Below, piece after piece: positions 43,191 to 52,915 of a stretch of DNA of 64,000 nt. The translations under genes were made by a program, and so were the position numbers. The stretch spans positions 11,969,373 to 12,033,372 of the forward strand of contig CM065706.1 of NCBI GenBank assembly GCA_017654935.2, in the 5' to 3' direction. How positions within the stretch are numbered: position 1 is the stretch's first letter; the number at the start of each line of letters is the position of its first letter. The stretch is from Phymorhynchus buccinoides (Eukaryota > Mollusca > Gastropoda > Neogastropoda > Raphitomidae). The notes under the pieces are model-generated. The model was not told where the DNA came from. It was given only the letters and a program-made list of their open reading frames with translations, and did not search any database.

Positions 43191-43853
43191 CAGACCTGCC
43201 TACTGCTACGATTTGGCCATAGCAGCTACGAAAAATAAGGCTTTGCTACGGAGCTACGGCAACCTTAACGTTGCTACGGAAAAAAACAAATTGCAGCCGC
43301 ATTTTATTTTTGCTTATGTCGTTCCCGGTTTTGTCTGTTTCTAAGAGCAGACGCAGTGTCACGCACGATAACCTAGTCACTTCCGTTTTTATCAAAGTGA
43401 CTGCGCATGCGTTCTTATTACTTTCTCTGAAAAAAATGGCGGACTCCAGCAGCAGTAGCGATTCGGGAGATGTTTCAAATGAAGAAAAACGAACCCAAAC
43501 CAGAAAACGAAAATCATCTGGCACACCATCTTGTTCTAATAAAAAAACATCGGCGTGACGCACAAGCTTTCAAAATAGCTTACACGGAGGAGTGGCCTTG
43601 CATCGTCAGAAGTCGACTTGTTGCGAACCATGCTCACTGCAACCTCTGCCATGTGGACTTCTCTGTGAATCATGGCGGTAGAGATGATTGCCGTCAACAC
43701 GTTCAATCGGCGAAACATAGAAGCAGTGCATTTCGGCTCAGGAAGAGAACAAATCGATTGCCGTCGTTTGTGGATGCTTCGAAAAAATTTGCCATGCTAC
43801 TGAAAATTGATGGCTGGGCTACTGATTGGGAAAATTCCAAGTAGGCAGATCTG
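43191..43853 (+). mobile_element. Non-autonomous hAT-type element
   Basis: Terminal inverted repeats CAGACCTGCCTACT (43191) and its near-complement (AGTAGGCAGATCTG-like, ending 43853). The flanks share CTAACC, consistent with an imperfect target duplication. The same TIR type (CAGACATGCCTACC) bounds the element at 47309-47755. A transposase N-terminus lies inside, but the catalytic domain is absent. Confidence 0.75.
43437..43843 (+). pseudogene. hAT transposase N-terminus with BED-like zinc finger, frameshifted
   Basis: Begins MADSSSSSDSGDVSNEEKR and a basic stretch; the frame ends just past an A-run near 43545. A second overlapping frame continues RRDAQAFKIAYTEEWPCIV, then HCNLCHVDFSVNHGGRDDC and HVQSAKH. 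The C-x2-C ... H-x4-H pattern after EWP is characteristic of BED-like fingers at the start of hAT transposases. It then ends near the right TIR, so at most the DNA-binding part could be made. The poly-A slip may be sequencing error or decay. Confidence 0.7.
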
Positions 43854-43894
43854 CTAACCTAACCTAACACGATTTGTCTGCTATGTTATCGCAG

Positions 43895-44039
43895 GGTGTG
43901 GCGCGAAGAGAGGGACAGGGTGGTGGGATTCCCCGGAAGGTTCCATGCCTGGGACGCCAAGCACCAGTCGTGGAACTACAACTCCAACTACTCCTGCGAA
44001 CTCTCCATGGTGCTCACCGGCGCTGCCTTCTTCCACAAG
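43895..44039 (+). CDS. EXTL3: EXTL3 exon 6: GT64 domain
   Basis: 145 nt between TTATCGCAG and GTGAGC. The first G completes AGG, then it reads [39 protein letters not shown] and [44 protein letters not shown] are hallmark stretches of EXTL3/GT64 proteins, forming the acceptor-side part of the fold. It leaves in phase 0. The NYS within NSNYSCEL is a potential N-glycosylation site. No pseudo-exon copies were found near this exon. Confidence 0.96.
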
Positions 44040-44097
44040 GTGAGCAAATAGTTGCGTTGCCCCACCTTCTGGAAATCCTGTGTTTGTCAGAACTTCC

Positions 44098-44343
44098 TTA
44101 ACCCTTTCATCGCCACTGTCGCCTCTTGGCACCACAATGATTGAACACCCATGTCACTGAAAGGCATCAAATGGGGGTCTGGTATCCTATGACCTTATGT
44201 TCTTACTTTTAGGAGGTAAGGATAGGCCTTATTTTATGCATGTCACAGAGGAATCCCCAATATTGCAGACAGAATCTTTTCTCTACCCAGGTAAGTTTAA
44301 TGGACATTTTTAGCAGAAAAATGGCTGGCGTTGAAAGGGTTAA
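44098..44343. mobile_element. TTAA MITE family 1
   Basis: TTAA at both ends; termini TTAACCCTTTCATCGCCA and GGCGTTGAAAGGGTTAA; internal blocks as in 30951-31199 but reversed. It shares its right TTAA with the next element. Confidence 0.85.
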
Positions 44344-44738
44344 CTCATTCGCATCGCAACGACTTTGAATTATTAAAAAAAACTCGCAAATCACTCCAGC
44401 CATACACACAAACAAAAACATACATAAAGAAAAAAGGAGAAGTTAAAGAAGATTACGGGTTTTTGCTTCAGGTTTAAACATAGGGAAGTGGTAGATCAGA
44501 CTTTGTTATATGTAGACATTATATTTTTAAAAACTGTACACCGATTGGTTCCGCCACAACAAACCACTGCAAAAGCAAAGTCAGAGGCAAAGTTGTGGTG
44601 TAAGGGAGCGAAGCAAGTTTAGAAGTGACTAAGGTATGGTGTGCACACAGATTTACTTCCCTTGAAGCAAATGCATTCAAATTGACAGCTATCTATTAAT
44701 TCCGGACATATATGGCCGGAACGACTTGAATGAGTTAA
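44340..44738. mobile_element. TTAA MITE family 2, copy 1
   Basis: TTAACTCATTC at the left and GAATGAGTTAA at the right, 399 bp. Internal landmarks are CACTCCAGCCATACACAC, GATTACGGGTTTTTGCTTCA and GGTGTGCACACAGA. TTAA ends again suggest piggyBac-type mobilisation. Confidence 0.8.
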
Positions 44739-45286
44739 TCTGTCACTCTCTCTTGACTCTGCCTTTTCCCTTTGCTTACTTGTCATCTACTATCTTTCTG
44801 CCGTACTGGTCCGTTCTCCTGCCTTTTTGTTTGTGGCTCAAGCCACAAACCTGTAACTCACTTTGTCGGTCGGTCGGTCGGTCGGGTCGGTCCAAAATTG
44901 TCGCACATTTTGACAAAATTGTCGCACTTCAAATCGAGGCTACACTTCAAATTGAGGCCGCTCTTTAAAATGATGTATTTTAAAAGCGTACAAAATAATA
45001 AACATACGTAATACAGACACTACAACAGACACGACGAGTATGCGGTGCTTCTTTTGATGAGTATAAGTAGGATACATAGTTTTAAATGTTTTCCAAAAGA
45101 TATAAAAAGTTACGAAATGGTGCAGAGATAACATTCTGGTTTACAGATTAAAATTATTGAAAAGCCAGGGGAGGTGACTCATGATTGGAGTGGTAAAAAT
45201 AGACTGCGTGCCACAAACTATTGCGATTTCGCGCTTGTTTTTCTAGAAAACTCTTACAAAAATGTTCTTCATTTGTTAGTTAGGCA
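44739..45286. other. Intron 6 sequence, no gene recognised
   Basis: Contains a short (GGTC)n run at 44866-44890. No coding signal. Confidence 0.5.
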
Positions 45287-45656
45287 CTAAACTCATTCTC
45301 ATCGCAACAATTTTGAATGATTGAAAAAACTCACAAATCACTCCAGCCATACACACAAGCAAAACATACATAAACAAAAGAAGAAATGAAGGAAGATTAC
45401 GGGTTTTTACTTCAGGTTTAGACATAGGGAAGTCGTAGATCAGATTTTGTTTTATGTCTCTAGAAAAATTCAATACAGCAATTAGTTCCCTCACTACAAA
45501 CGCAAAGTAAGAGGAAAGAAGTGTGGTCTAAGGGAGCGAAGCGAGTTTAGAAGTGACCAAAGTATGGTGTGCACACAGAGTTACTTCCCTTGAAACAAAT
45601 TCATCAAATGTACAGCTTTATATTAATTCCGGCCATATACGACTTGAATGAGTTAA
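45287..45656. mobile_element. TTAA MITE family 2, copy 2
   Basis: Aligns to 44340-44738 along its length (CATCGCAACAATTTTGAATG, GATTACGGGTTTTTACTTCA, TGAATGAGTTAA), with its left terminal tetranucleotide changed to CTAA. Confidence 0.8.
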
Positions 45657-45689
45657 CGGCAGCATGATGTTTCCGTACAGTGTCATACC

Positions 45690-46584
45690 ATTTTGGATCG
45701 TTTTGTTCCTGTGCTATGCCTTCGTGAGCAGTTGTGAGATGCCGCAAGCTAAACAGGGATGATAGATAGCAGGCTGTGCTACTGTAATGCTACACCATTC
45801 TGTTTCAGTACAGCATTCTATCAGTACAGTACTATTCTGCTTCCGTACAGTGTTATACCATTTGTGGATCATTCTGTTCCAGTACTACGCCTTTATGTAC
45901 AGCTATGTGATGCCGCAGCCCATCATGGATATAATTATGGTGGATCGCCGTACTAGTACAGTACTATACCATTCTGTTTCAGTACTTTCTTATACCAGTT
46001 CAGTACCATTTGTGTGCCTTCCTGTACAGCTATATGATGCCCCAAGGCCATCAGGGATATGGTGGATCACTATGCTATGCCATTCTGTTTCAGTACTTTT
46101 TATACCAGTTCAGTACCTTATTATACCAGTTCAGTACCATTCTGTACCATTTGTGGATCTTTCTGTTCCAGTACTATGCCTGTACAGCTACGTGATGCCC
46201 CAGGCCATCAGGGATATATGGTGGATCGTTATACTAGTACAGCACTATACCATTCTGTTTCAGTACTTTATTATACCAGTTCATTACCGTTCTGTACCAT
46301 TTGTGGACAGCTATGTGATGTCCCAGGCCATCAGAGATATGGTGGATCGCTATACTAGTACAGTATTATACTGTTCTGTTTCAGTACTTATACCAGTTCA
46401 GTACCATTTGTGGATATTTCTGTTCCAGTACTATGCCTTGCTGTACAGCTACGTGATGCCCTCTGGAGGCCATCAGGGATATGGTGGATCGTTATACTAG
46501 TACAGTACTATACCATTCTGTTTCAGTTCTTTATTATACCAGTTCAGTACCATTCTGTACCATTTGTGGATCTTTCTGTTCCAG
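45690..46584 (+). repeat. Tandem array of exon-7 pseudo-exons with acceptors
   Basis: Copies of the exon-7 start (TACTA-GCCTT-CTGTACAGCTA) follow GTTCCAG at 45893, 46172 and 46429. Internally deleted copies lie near 46015 and 46300, and a very degraded one near 45709. The real exon is at 46585. Each unit includes about 60 bp of exon (to GATATGGTGGATCG) and 70-120 bp of an intron tail rich in CAGTACTATACCATTCTG. Spacing is roughly 120-185 bp. Open frames across it (from 45787 to 46500) are mosaics of these units, not a gene. Confidence 0.9.
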
Positions 46585-46715
46585 TACTACGCCTTCCTGT
46601 ACAGCTACGTGATGCCCCAGGCCATCAAGGATATGGTGGATCGCTACACCAACTGCGAAGACATCGCCATGAATTTTCTAGTCTCTCAAACATCACACGG
46701 AAACCACCCATCAAG
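46585..46715 (+). CDS. EXTL3: EXTL3 exon 7: GT64 domain, with a frame-breaking indel
   Basis: 131 nt between GTTCCAG and GTTAGA. It reads [20 protein letters not shown], then [14 protein letters not shown] in one frame and NITRKPPIK in the next. The family has FLVS followed directly by about one residue and ITRKPPIK, so the exon should be 129 nt. A surplus of 2 nt (or loss of 1) lies in TCTCTCAAACATC near 46685-46692. As assembled, exon 8 would be read out of frame. A sequencing or assembly error is likely, since both flanking parts are otherwise conserved. The donor is weak (AAG|GTTAGA). Confidence 0.92.
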
Positions 46716-46727
46716 GTTAGAGAGTGT

Positions 46728-47215
46728 CCTGGGTGTGTGTGTGGGGCGGGGGGGTTAAGTGTGTGTGTGTGGTGGGGTGGTGGTGGTGCGCGAGGTGTGT
46801 GGGGTGGGGTGGGGGTGAGTGTGTGGGAGGGAGGTGTGAGTGTGTGTTGTGGGGGGGGGGGGGGAGGGAGTAGGTGTGTGTCTGTGGGAGGGGGGAGGTG
46901 TGACTGTGTGGTGGAGGGGTGGGGGGGGGGGGGGAGTGTGTGTGAGGGGGGGGGGGGGGGGGGGGGAGTGAGTGGGGGTGGGGGGTGGTGGCGTGAGTGT
47001 GTGGGAGTGCGGGAGGGTTGGGGGGGGGGGGGGGGGGGGGGAGTGAGTGTGTGGTGGGGTGGTGGTTGGTGGTGTGTGTGTGTGTTTGTGTGAGTGTGTG
47101 TGTGTGTGTGTGCTTGCGTGTGTTTGTTTTTTGTATTTATTTCTGTGTGTAATGTGTGCTTTAGGTGTGTGTGTGGGGGAGGGAGGGGGGGGGGGGAGGA
47201 GGGAGGTGCAAGATA
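46728..47215. repeat. GT/G-rich low-complexity tract
   Basis: Irregular (TG)n and long G runs (for example 46851-46863, 46945-46966, 47020-47041). Strong G-quadruplex potential and likely assembly-length error. Frames here are meaningless. Confidence 0.95.
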
Positions 47216-47308
47216 AGCATTTAGTGTGTTAACTTGTAAACTATGTTTGTAATGATTCAGATGGGGTGTTTTTACTGTACTATTCTGCAGGACAAATTAA
47301 TGTACTTG

Positions 47309-47755
47309 CAGACATGCCTACCGTCACGTGTTATCCGTATTTGTTACGGAAATGTATTGATTTTGGCAGTGTGTTCCGAAAATACGGAAAACAGGCGCAT
47401 GTTACGGGAAAAATTAAAACATCAACAACAACAAATTTCGATGCCCGGGCTGGTGGTTTAGCGTCTGCAAGAGCAGAGAGAGAGAGAGAGAGAGCAGAGG
47501 GGCAGAGAAAGCAATACCGAAAGCTTACGAAAGTCAGCCTCGAAGTTTTCCGAGAGAGCTTTTCAACCAATCGTCTTTCACCAAGGTCGAGCCAAAATTT
47601 GACCGGCTACGCGCTTGGCAGCTTCAAGCGTCGGAGTGCGCGAATTCCATGAAGATAGATGCTGGACGGAAGCTATGTTCCTGAAAATCATGCTCTGTTA
47701 CGGATTTTGAGTGGGAGTGTTCCTGAAAAGCAAATTTGGGGGGTAGGCATGTCTG
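47309..47755. mobile_element. hAT-type MITE with 6-bp flank duplication
   Basis: Inverted ends CAGACATGCCTACC and GGTAGGCATGTCTG; direct repeat TACTTG at 47303-47308 and 47756-47761. The TIR matches the element at 43191. The inside has a short GA run (47476-47494) and no transposase motif. Confidence 0.8.
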
Positions 47756-47831
47756 TACTTGCGTTTTACTAAGAATAATAAAATCTTCAACGGTATTACT
47801 ATTCAGTGTGAATGTGTGTGATGTGTGTTAG

Positions 47832-47854
47832 CGGGGGGGGGGGGGGGGGGGGGG
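47832..47854. repeat. Poly-G tract
   Basis: More than 20 consecutive G; its length is unreliable. Confidence 0.95.
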
Positions 47855-47915
47855 ATGAAATCTCATCATGATTGAGTGAGTGATTTTGCTTGATATATTG
47901 ACAGTCAATCATCGG

Positions 47916-47945
47916 GTGATCTCTCGGAGGACATTTCATTGTGAC
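47916..47945 (+). pseudogene. Degenerate copy of the EXTL3 exon-8 start (first)
   Basis: GTGATCTCTCGGAGGACATT corresponds to exon 8 GTGACCTCTCGGTGGACGTT. It is followed by the same style of GAC(A/C)(T/C)TGAC(C/T)TT intron repeats that precede the real exon. Confidence 0.6.
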
Positions 47946-48124
47946 ACTGACTTTAAGACATCAATCTTTTGAAACACTGTGAGCTTTGGCATTGACTTAT
48001 GAGACTGATCTTTGATGCTGTCCTTTGACCACTGACTTTGGCCTTGACCTTTGCCTTAACCTATTCTCGGTCAATACTCTGTAGTCATGAGTGCGAATTA
48101 GACAAGTCAACACGGGGAATAGTA

Positions 48125-48690
48125 CAGACAAACCTCTATTTTAAGACTTCCAAAATGTCCGGAAAAATCGGTCGTAAATTGGAGGGGTCGTATGACGGAG
48201 GTTTTCACTGGCAGCCGTAGAAAGAAAAAGTTCAGCACAGTTCATACTCTCTTCTTCATGCACACATACAATGACATATTAAAACTGGATTTGGGTCTTT
48301 CCAACTCCATAGGATTGTGCAATCGATATTACATTACAGTTTCACTTTGCCGACTTCTTTTAATCACCTCCACTCTCGTCCAAAGTCAGTGGTTTTCTTT
48401 TTCAAAGTCAGTGGTTTTCGTGCTTTTCCTACGCTTTCCGCCATCTTTTCTACAACAAGGAAGCGACTCCGCTTTCAGGCCCTTGACCGTGGTTGTTTCC
48501 CCTTGCTCGAAGTCTATGCAGACGACAACAACGGTCGTAAAAACCAACAAAATGGCGGTCGTAAGTCGCGTTTTAGAGGAAGTCGTTTAAGAGAGGTCGT
48601 TTACATAGTAAAATGCATCCGTGCCAACAAATCCGGTCTCAAATGAGAGGTGGTCGCTTAACAGAGGGTCGTAAAATAGGGGTTTGTCTG
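48125..48690. mobile_element. Tc1/mariner-type MITE
   Basis: Inverted ends CAGACAAACCTCTATTTTA and TAAAATAGGGGTTTGTCTG, each flanked by TA (48123-48124, 48691-48692), the target duplication of Tc1/mariner and pogo-like elements. The internal sequence has repeated GGTCGTAA/GTCGTTTA motifs. No transposase motif was seen; short frames are not credible. Confidence 0.8.
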
Positions 48691-48692
48691 TA

Positions 48693-49320
48693 TGTAAAAC
48701 AAACAAAAAATGAAATTTTTTTGTCGACACATTTTATAATGAAATATGAAAAGGACAATGCACACATGCAAAAAAAGACAAGAAAAAAAAAAGACAAGAA
48801 CTGACCAAATCAAGAAAAAGAAATAAGCAGACCAACTACAATCAAAACAAGAATGCATAATCAAGCATAGATGCACATAATGCTAGCATGGGACAACCTG
48901 AGCATTGAAACCAGTAATACCAATAATAAAGATCACAGTAGTCATATAAATAATAATAGATAAAGGTATTTACAATAGCGGTGGTGATATATGTGAACAG
49001 GCAGCGCAGTGCCTTAGATACATATGGTGTTCAAACAAGATGCATGCATGGGTCGTATTACATTATGTATCGACAGAAATTCAACAGCCGAAAAACAATG
49101 ACTCATTTTCGCAGGGCCTGAATATCAGTACATGGGTATTTATGTCTGAGAATGGCAACTGTACAGTGTGGGTTAATTTTCATCCAAGAACAAGGATTTG
49201 TATGGCAACCACTCCAATGTAGTATGTAAATTAGACTAAACTCCAAAAACGATTGGCTGCTTAGCCTAATTTGCATACTAATCCCTGTTTTGAATGACTA
49301 AGACGCACTCTTGAGTGCAG
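48693..49320. other. Intron 7 sequence, no gene recognised
   Basis: AT-rich; includes at about 49226-49290 a block (TTAGACTAAACTCCAAAAAC, GATTGGCTG) also found beside DIRS copy A (about 4284-4330) and at about 30108. Confidence 0.5.
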
Positions 49321-49326
49321 GGCCAG

Positions 49327-49360
49327 GCGACCTCTCGGTGCATGCTCCAGCGTGACACCG
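49327..49360 (+). pseudogene. Degenerate copy of the EXTL3 exon-8 start (second)
   Basis: After GGCCAG the sequence GCGACCTCTCGGTGCATGCT matches the beginning of exon 8 and its acceptor, then diverges into CGTGACACCGACTTTAACC, which resembles the real intron tail. Confidence 0.6.
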
Positions 49361-49363
49361 ACT

Positions 49364-50137
49364 TTAACCCTTTCACAGCCAACATCGCATTCACTAAAAG
49401 GCATCAAATCAGGGCCTGTTATATGAAGACCCTATTTTCTTAATTTTGGGAGGGATGGGCGTAATGTTATACATATCACAGATGAATTCCCAATAGTGAA
49501 GATATTTATTCTGTCTCTACCCATTTAACCCTTTCACAGCCAACATCGCATGTCACTAAAAGGCATCAAATCAGGGCCTGTTATATGAAGACCCTATTTT
49601 CTTAATTTTGGGAGGCAATGGGCCTAATGTTATACATATCACAGATGAATTCCCAATAGTGAAGATATTTATTCTGTCTCTACCCATTTAACCCTTTCAC
49701 AGCCAACATCGCATGTCACTTAAAAGGCATCAAATCAGGGCCTGTTATCTGAAGACCCTATTTTCTTAATTTTGGGAGGTAAGGACAGGCCTAATGTTAT
49801 ACATATCACAGATGAATTCCCAATAGTGAAGATATTTATTTTTTCTCTTCCCATTTAACCTTTCACCGCCAATGCCGCATTTTTGCACCACAGTGATTTA
49901 ACACCCATGTCACTAAAAGGCATCAAATCAGGGCCTGTTATCCAAAGACCCTATTCTCTTAATTTTGGAAGTTTAAATATGTCGGCAGAAGTATCACCCA
50001 ATATTACAGACAGATTTTTTTCTCTTCCCAGGCAAGTTTAATGGAAATGTTTTGCTGAAAAACGGCTGGCGGCGAAACGGTTAAGTTCAAGGGTATTTGG
50101 GGGCTGAAAAATGGCTGACGGCGAAAAAAGGGTTAAG
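49364..50137. mobile_element. Tandemly amplified TTAA MITE family 1
   Basis: Three near-identical truncated units of about 162 bp start TTTAACCCTTTCACAGCC near 49364, 49526 and 49688. A longer unit from about 49855 reaches the opposite terminus (GGCTGGCGGCGAAACGGTTAA) near 50083, and a second short terminus ends near 50135. The amplified part lacks one end, so the expansion was by tandem duplication, not transposition. Confidence 0.8.
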
Positions 50138-50247
50138 ACATTGACCTTTGACACACGTGAGCTTTAGCCATAAACTTTGACGACGACGACGGACGACGAC
50201 CTTGGGGCACTGACATTGACCTTTGACCCTTGACTTTGCCTACCCAG

Positions 50248-50457
50248 GTGACCTCTCGGTGGACGTTCCGCTGCCCGGGGTGCCCCAACACGCTGTCCAG
50301 CAACGACACGCACTTCGAGGAGCGGCACAGCTGCATGAACTTCTTCGTGGAGGTCTACGGCTACATGCCCTTGCTCCTGACCCAGTACCGCGTGGACTCC
50401 GTGCTCTTCAAGACGCGCCTGCCCCACGATAAGCAGAAGTGCTTCAAGTACATCTAA
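50248..50457 (+). CDS. EXTL3: EXTL3 exon 8: C-terminal end of the GT64 domain
   Basis: Begins after CTACCCAG and ends at TAA 50455-50457; 69 codons plus stop. It reads [38 protein letters not shown] and [20 protein letters not shown], ending DKQKCFKYI. The cysteine set (CPGC, SCMNFF) and the terminus matching vertebrate EXTL3 (-KCFKFI) leave no doubt. The enzyme family acts in the secretory pathway on the proteoglycan linkage region. The open frame here is intact; whether it is joined in frame depends on the exon-7 indel. Confidence 0.97.
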   Translation: MTSRWTFRCPGCPNTLSSNDTHFEERHSCMNFFVEVYGYMPLLLTQYRVDSVLFKTRLPHDKQKCFKYI

Positions 50458-50954
50458 TCGCGGGTGAGCAAGGCTCCCAGGGACCCCTATTTGGGGGTCT
50501 ATGAAGCTCTAAAACTCTAAAGGACCCTCTAAAAGAATGTACAGGGGGTCCCAGGGATGCACAAATTCTTTTTAGCATTCGCAATGCCACTGGGACCCTC
50601 TATATCCCGCCTCTAGGACCCTCTATGCTGTAAGTGAAGGAGTCCCTGGGGCCCCTTGTTTTGCGGGACGATTGGGAGCCCTGGTGAGGTAGCAGGCTTT
50701 GAGCGCTACGGGGCGTCTGACCCAGTACCGTGTGGACTCCGTGCTCTTCAAGACGCGCCTGTCCCACAACAAGCAGAAGTGATTCAAGTACATCTAAAAC
50801 GTGGGTGAGGTAGAAGGCTTTCAGACACCCCATAGCGCTCGAGATCTTAACACAGGCGCTTCGAATATGTGTGAATGCTCCTTCTTACAGGATGTCCTGA
50901 ATTGCGGGAGAATTTGAGAAGCTACGATTTTCTTGCGCACAACACACACACACA
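50458..50954 (+). other. EXTL3 3' flank with a partial duplicate of exon 8
   Basis: A segment at 50509-50690 (GACCCTCTAAAAGAATGT, GTCCCAGGGATGCACA) is repeated at 55471-55655. At 50719-50797 the last 26 codons of exon 8 recur ([15 protein letters not shown], then KQK), with TGC changed to TGA before FKYI and the stop. Together these show that a unit of about 320 bp holding the end of the gene was duplicated in tandem. A still weaker copy may lie at about 51950-52050. I see no AATAAA in the first 450 bp, so the polyadenylation site is not located. Confidence 0.7.
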
Positions 50955-51692
50955 GAAGATTCAAAGATTCAAAGATTGTTTAATCCTTTGAACCCTTTTG
51001 CAATCAAGCAAATCAAGCAAATACAAAATTAATGCAACAATTGAAAACGGTTACAAAAGATAACTCTAATGTAATTAACACACCAAAATGTCACACAACT
51101 TTACTAAACCTTAAAAATTTAGCTAAATTTAATAACACCTTTTTACCACCACAGAGCAATCGACAGTAGTTAAAGACGGACTTTACACATGTAAATTTTC
51201 TGGAAATAAACTGACATCTGATATAATTGTATTTGGGACATTTCATTACAAAATGAAACTCGTCACCAAGGTCATTCTGATTGCAGTCTCTACATAATCG
51301 TTCTTCATGGGGTATTCCAAGTCTTCTGCCAATTTCTATCATGAGTTTATGATTACCACACCGAAACCGTATAAGAGGATAATAACATCAGGCAACATTT
51401 CAATATATCCTTCACGGCAGAAATCGGTTTTATAATTTCTATAAAATAAACATTTATTACTAGACTCTAAGGCATCATTCCAAGTACGTTTGTAATTTTC
51501 CTCTAATGAAGTACGAACATTCTACAAAGTCTGTTAACAGACAAACAAGTTTGTGTATCCCAAACACAGTCAAATCCAGTTTCTATTAAAATATCCCGTA
51601 TACATATCAACCACCCAGAAGTAAAAACCTGATTTCTATATAAATCATGCAACACTTGATACAATCTAGAGGAATATTTGGTGATTTGTGAC
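50955..51692 (-). mobile_element. LINE ORF2 3' end, truncated
   Basis: Minus-strand frames encode YQVLHDLYRNQVFTSGWLIC, IRDILIETGF and, after a shift, IGRRLGIPHEERLCRDCNQN, DLGDEFHFVMKCPKYNYIR. ER-C--C-----DE-HF---CP-Y is the classic C-terminal Cys motif of non-LTR retrotransposon proteins. The element's tail (complement near 50955-50985) is a short repeat of ATTCAAAG type, typical of some LINE clades. 5'-truncated and frameshifted. Confidence 0.8.
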
Positions 51693-51726
<34 letters not shown>

Positions 51727-52404
51727 TACAATAAAAAGGGCCTATATCAGCATTTTCTATTTTTTAAAAAGGCCCTATATCAGCATTTTCTATATTCAAA
51801 GGAATGTAGCACTGTCTTGTACTAGTCTAGAGGGTTGAAAAAAGAGCAGTAAATGTGTGTGTGTGCGCTGCCCCTGCACTCCGCCAGGGCCGCCCCCTTG
51901 CAGGATTTTTTTAATTTCCCAGGATCACAAATACAGGAAAAGCAGACTGTGCTTCAAACACGCCTGTGTAGCGTATGCCAAGTAGAAGCCATTCCAAAGA
52001 ATCTAATGCACGTGCAACAAGCGGAGGAAGTACATCAAGTACACATCTAGAAAAGAAGAAGAAGAAGAGGAGGAGGAGGAGGAGAAGAGACAAAGAGAGA
52101 CAACCTGAACCTGTTTCGCAGCATGCGGTTTTTCGTCTACTATTTGGTGCGGGCTAGGGGCAGTGGCAATATCTTTGTGACAGCTTTTCATGCTGGGGGG
52201 CTTAGAATCAGATTATAATTTTTTTTTTTTAATTTTTTTTTTTTTTTAAAGCAAGGTTTGCTACGAGTATGATGACACAGCGAAATCACTCAAGCACTGC
52301 AATATTAGCAGCATCAGCAGCTACAGCTGAAGAAGGAGGGACATATATATACTTTTGAAGACTTTGAAATTCTCCTAGTTTGAAATGCATGTGAGAGGAG
52401 AGGC
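51693..52404. other. Mixed simple sequence, no gene recognised
   Basis: CA microsatellite at 51693-51722; GAA/GAG-rich stretch 52049-52090; poly-T/A at 52218-52248. The phrase GGCCCTATATCAGCATTTTC occurs twice (51738 and 51770). Confidence 0.6.
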
Positions 52405-52915
52405 ATGTGTTCATCTGCTTCGTGTGAGGGAACAGGCGTTTGTTCGTGTGAGGGAACAGGCGTTTGTTCATCTGCTTCGTGTGAGGGAACAGGCATTTGT
52501 TCATCTGCTTCGTGCGAGGGAACAGGCGTTCGTCTGCTTCGTGTGAGGGAACAGGCGTTTATTGATCTGCTTCGTGAGGGAACAGGCGTTCGTCTGCTTC
52601 GTGTGAGAGAACAGGCATTTATTGATCTGCTTCGTGTGAGGGAACAGTCGTTTGTTCATCTGCTTCGTGTGAGGGAACAGGCGTTTGTTCATCTGCTTCG
52701 TGTGAGAGAACAGGCGTTTATTGATCTGCTTCGTGTGAGGGAACAGTCGTTTGTTCATCTGCTTCGTGTGAGGGAACAGGTGTTCGTCTGCTTCGTGTGA
52801 GAGAACAGGCGTTTATTGATCTGCTTCGTGTGAGGGAACAGTCGTTTGTTCATCTGCTTCGTGTGAGGGAACAGGCGTTTATTGATCTGCTTCGTGTGAG
52901 AGAACTGGCACCTAT
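52405..52915 (+). repeat. 33-bp minisatellite, open in frame
   Basis: About 14 units of CTTCGTGTGAGGGAACAGGC plus GTTT(G/A)TT(C/G)ATCTG, 33 bp, with a few 21-24-bp short units. Because 33 is a multiple of three, both strands show long open frames (LLRVREQAFVH-type on +, LFPHTKQMNKR-type on -). No start context, conservation or flank supports a protein. Confidence 0.9.

Noticed and set aside
46410..47093. 227-codon frame rich in Gly, Val and Trp
   Set aside because: It is a mosaic of exon-7 pseudo-exons and a G/GT-rich tract; only the piece inside 46585-46715 is real coding sequence.
52405..52800. 131-codon frame with LLRVREQ repeats
   Set aside because: A 33-bp minisatellite is open by arithmetic on both strands; there is no conserved start, flank or domain.
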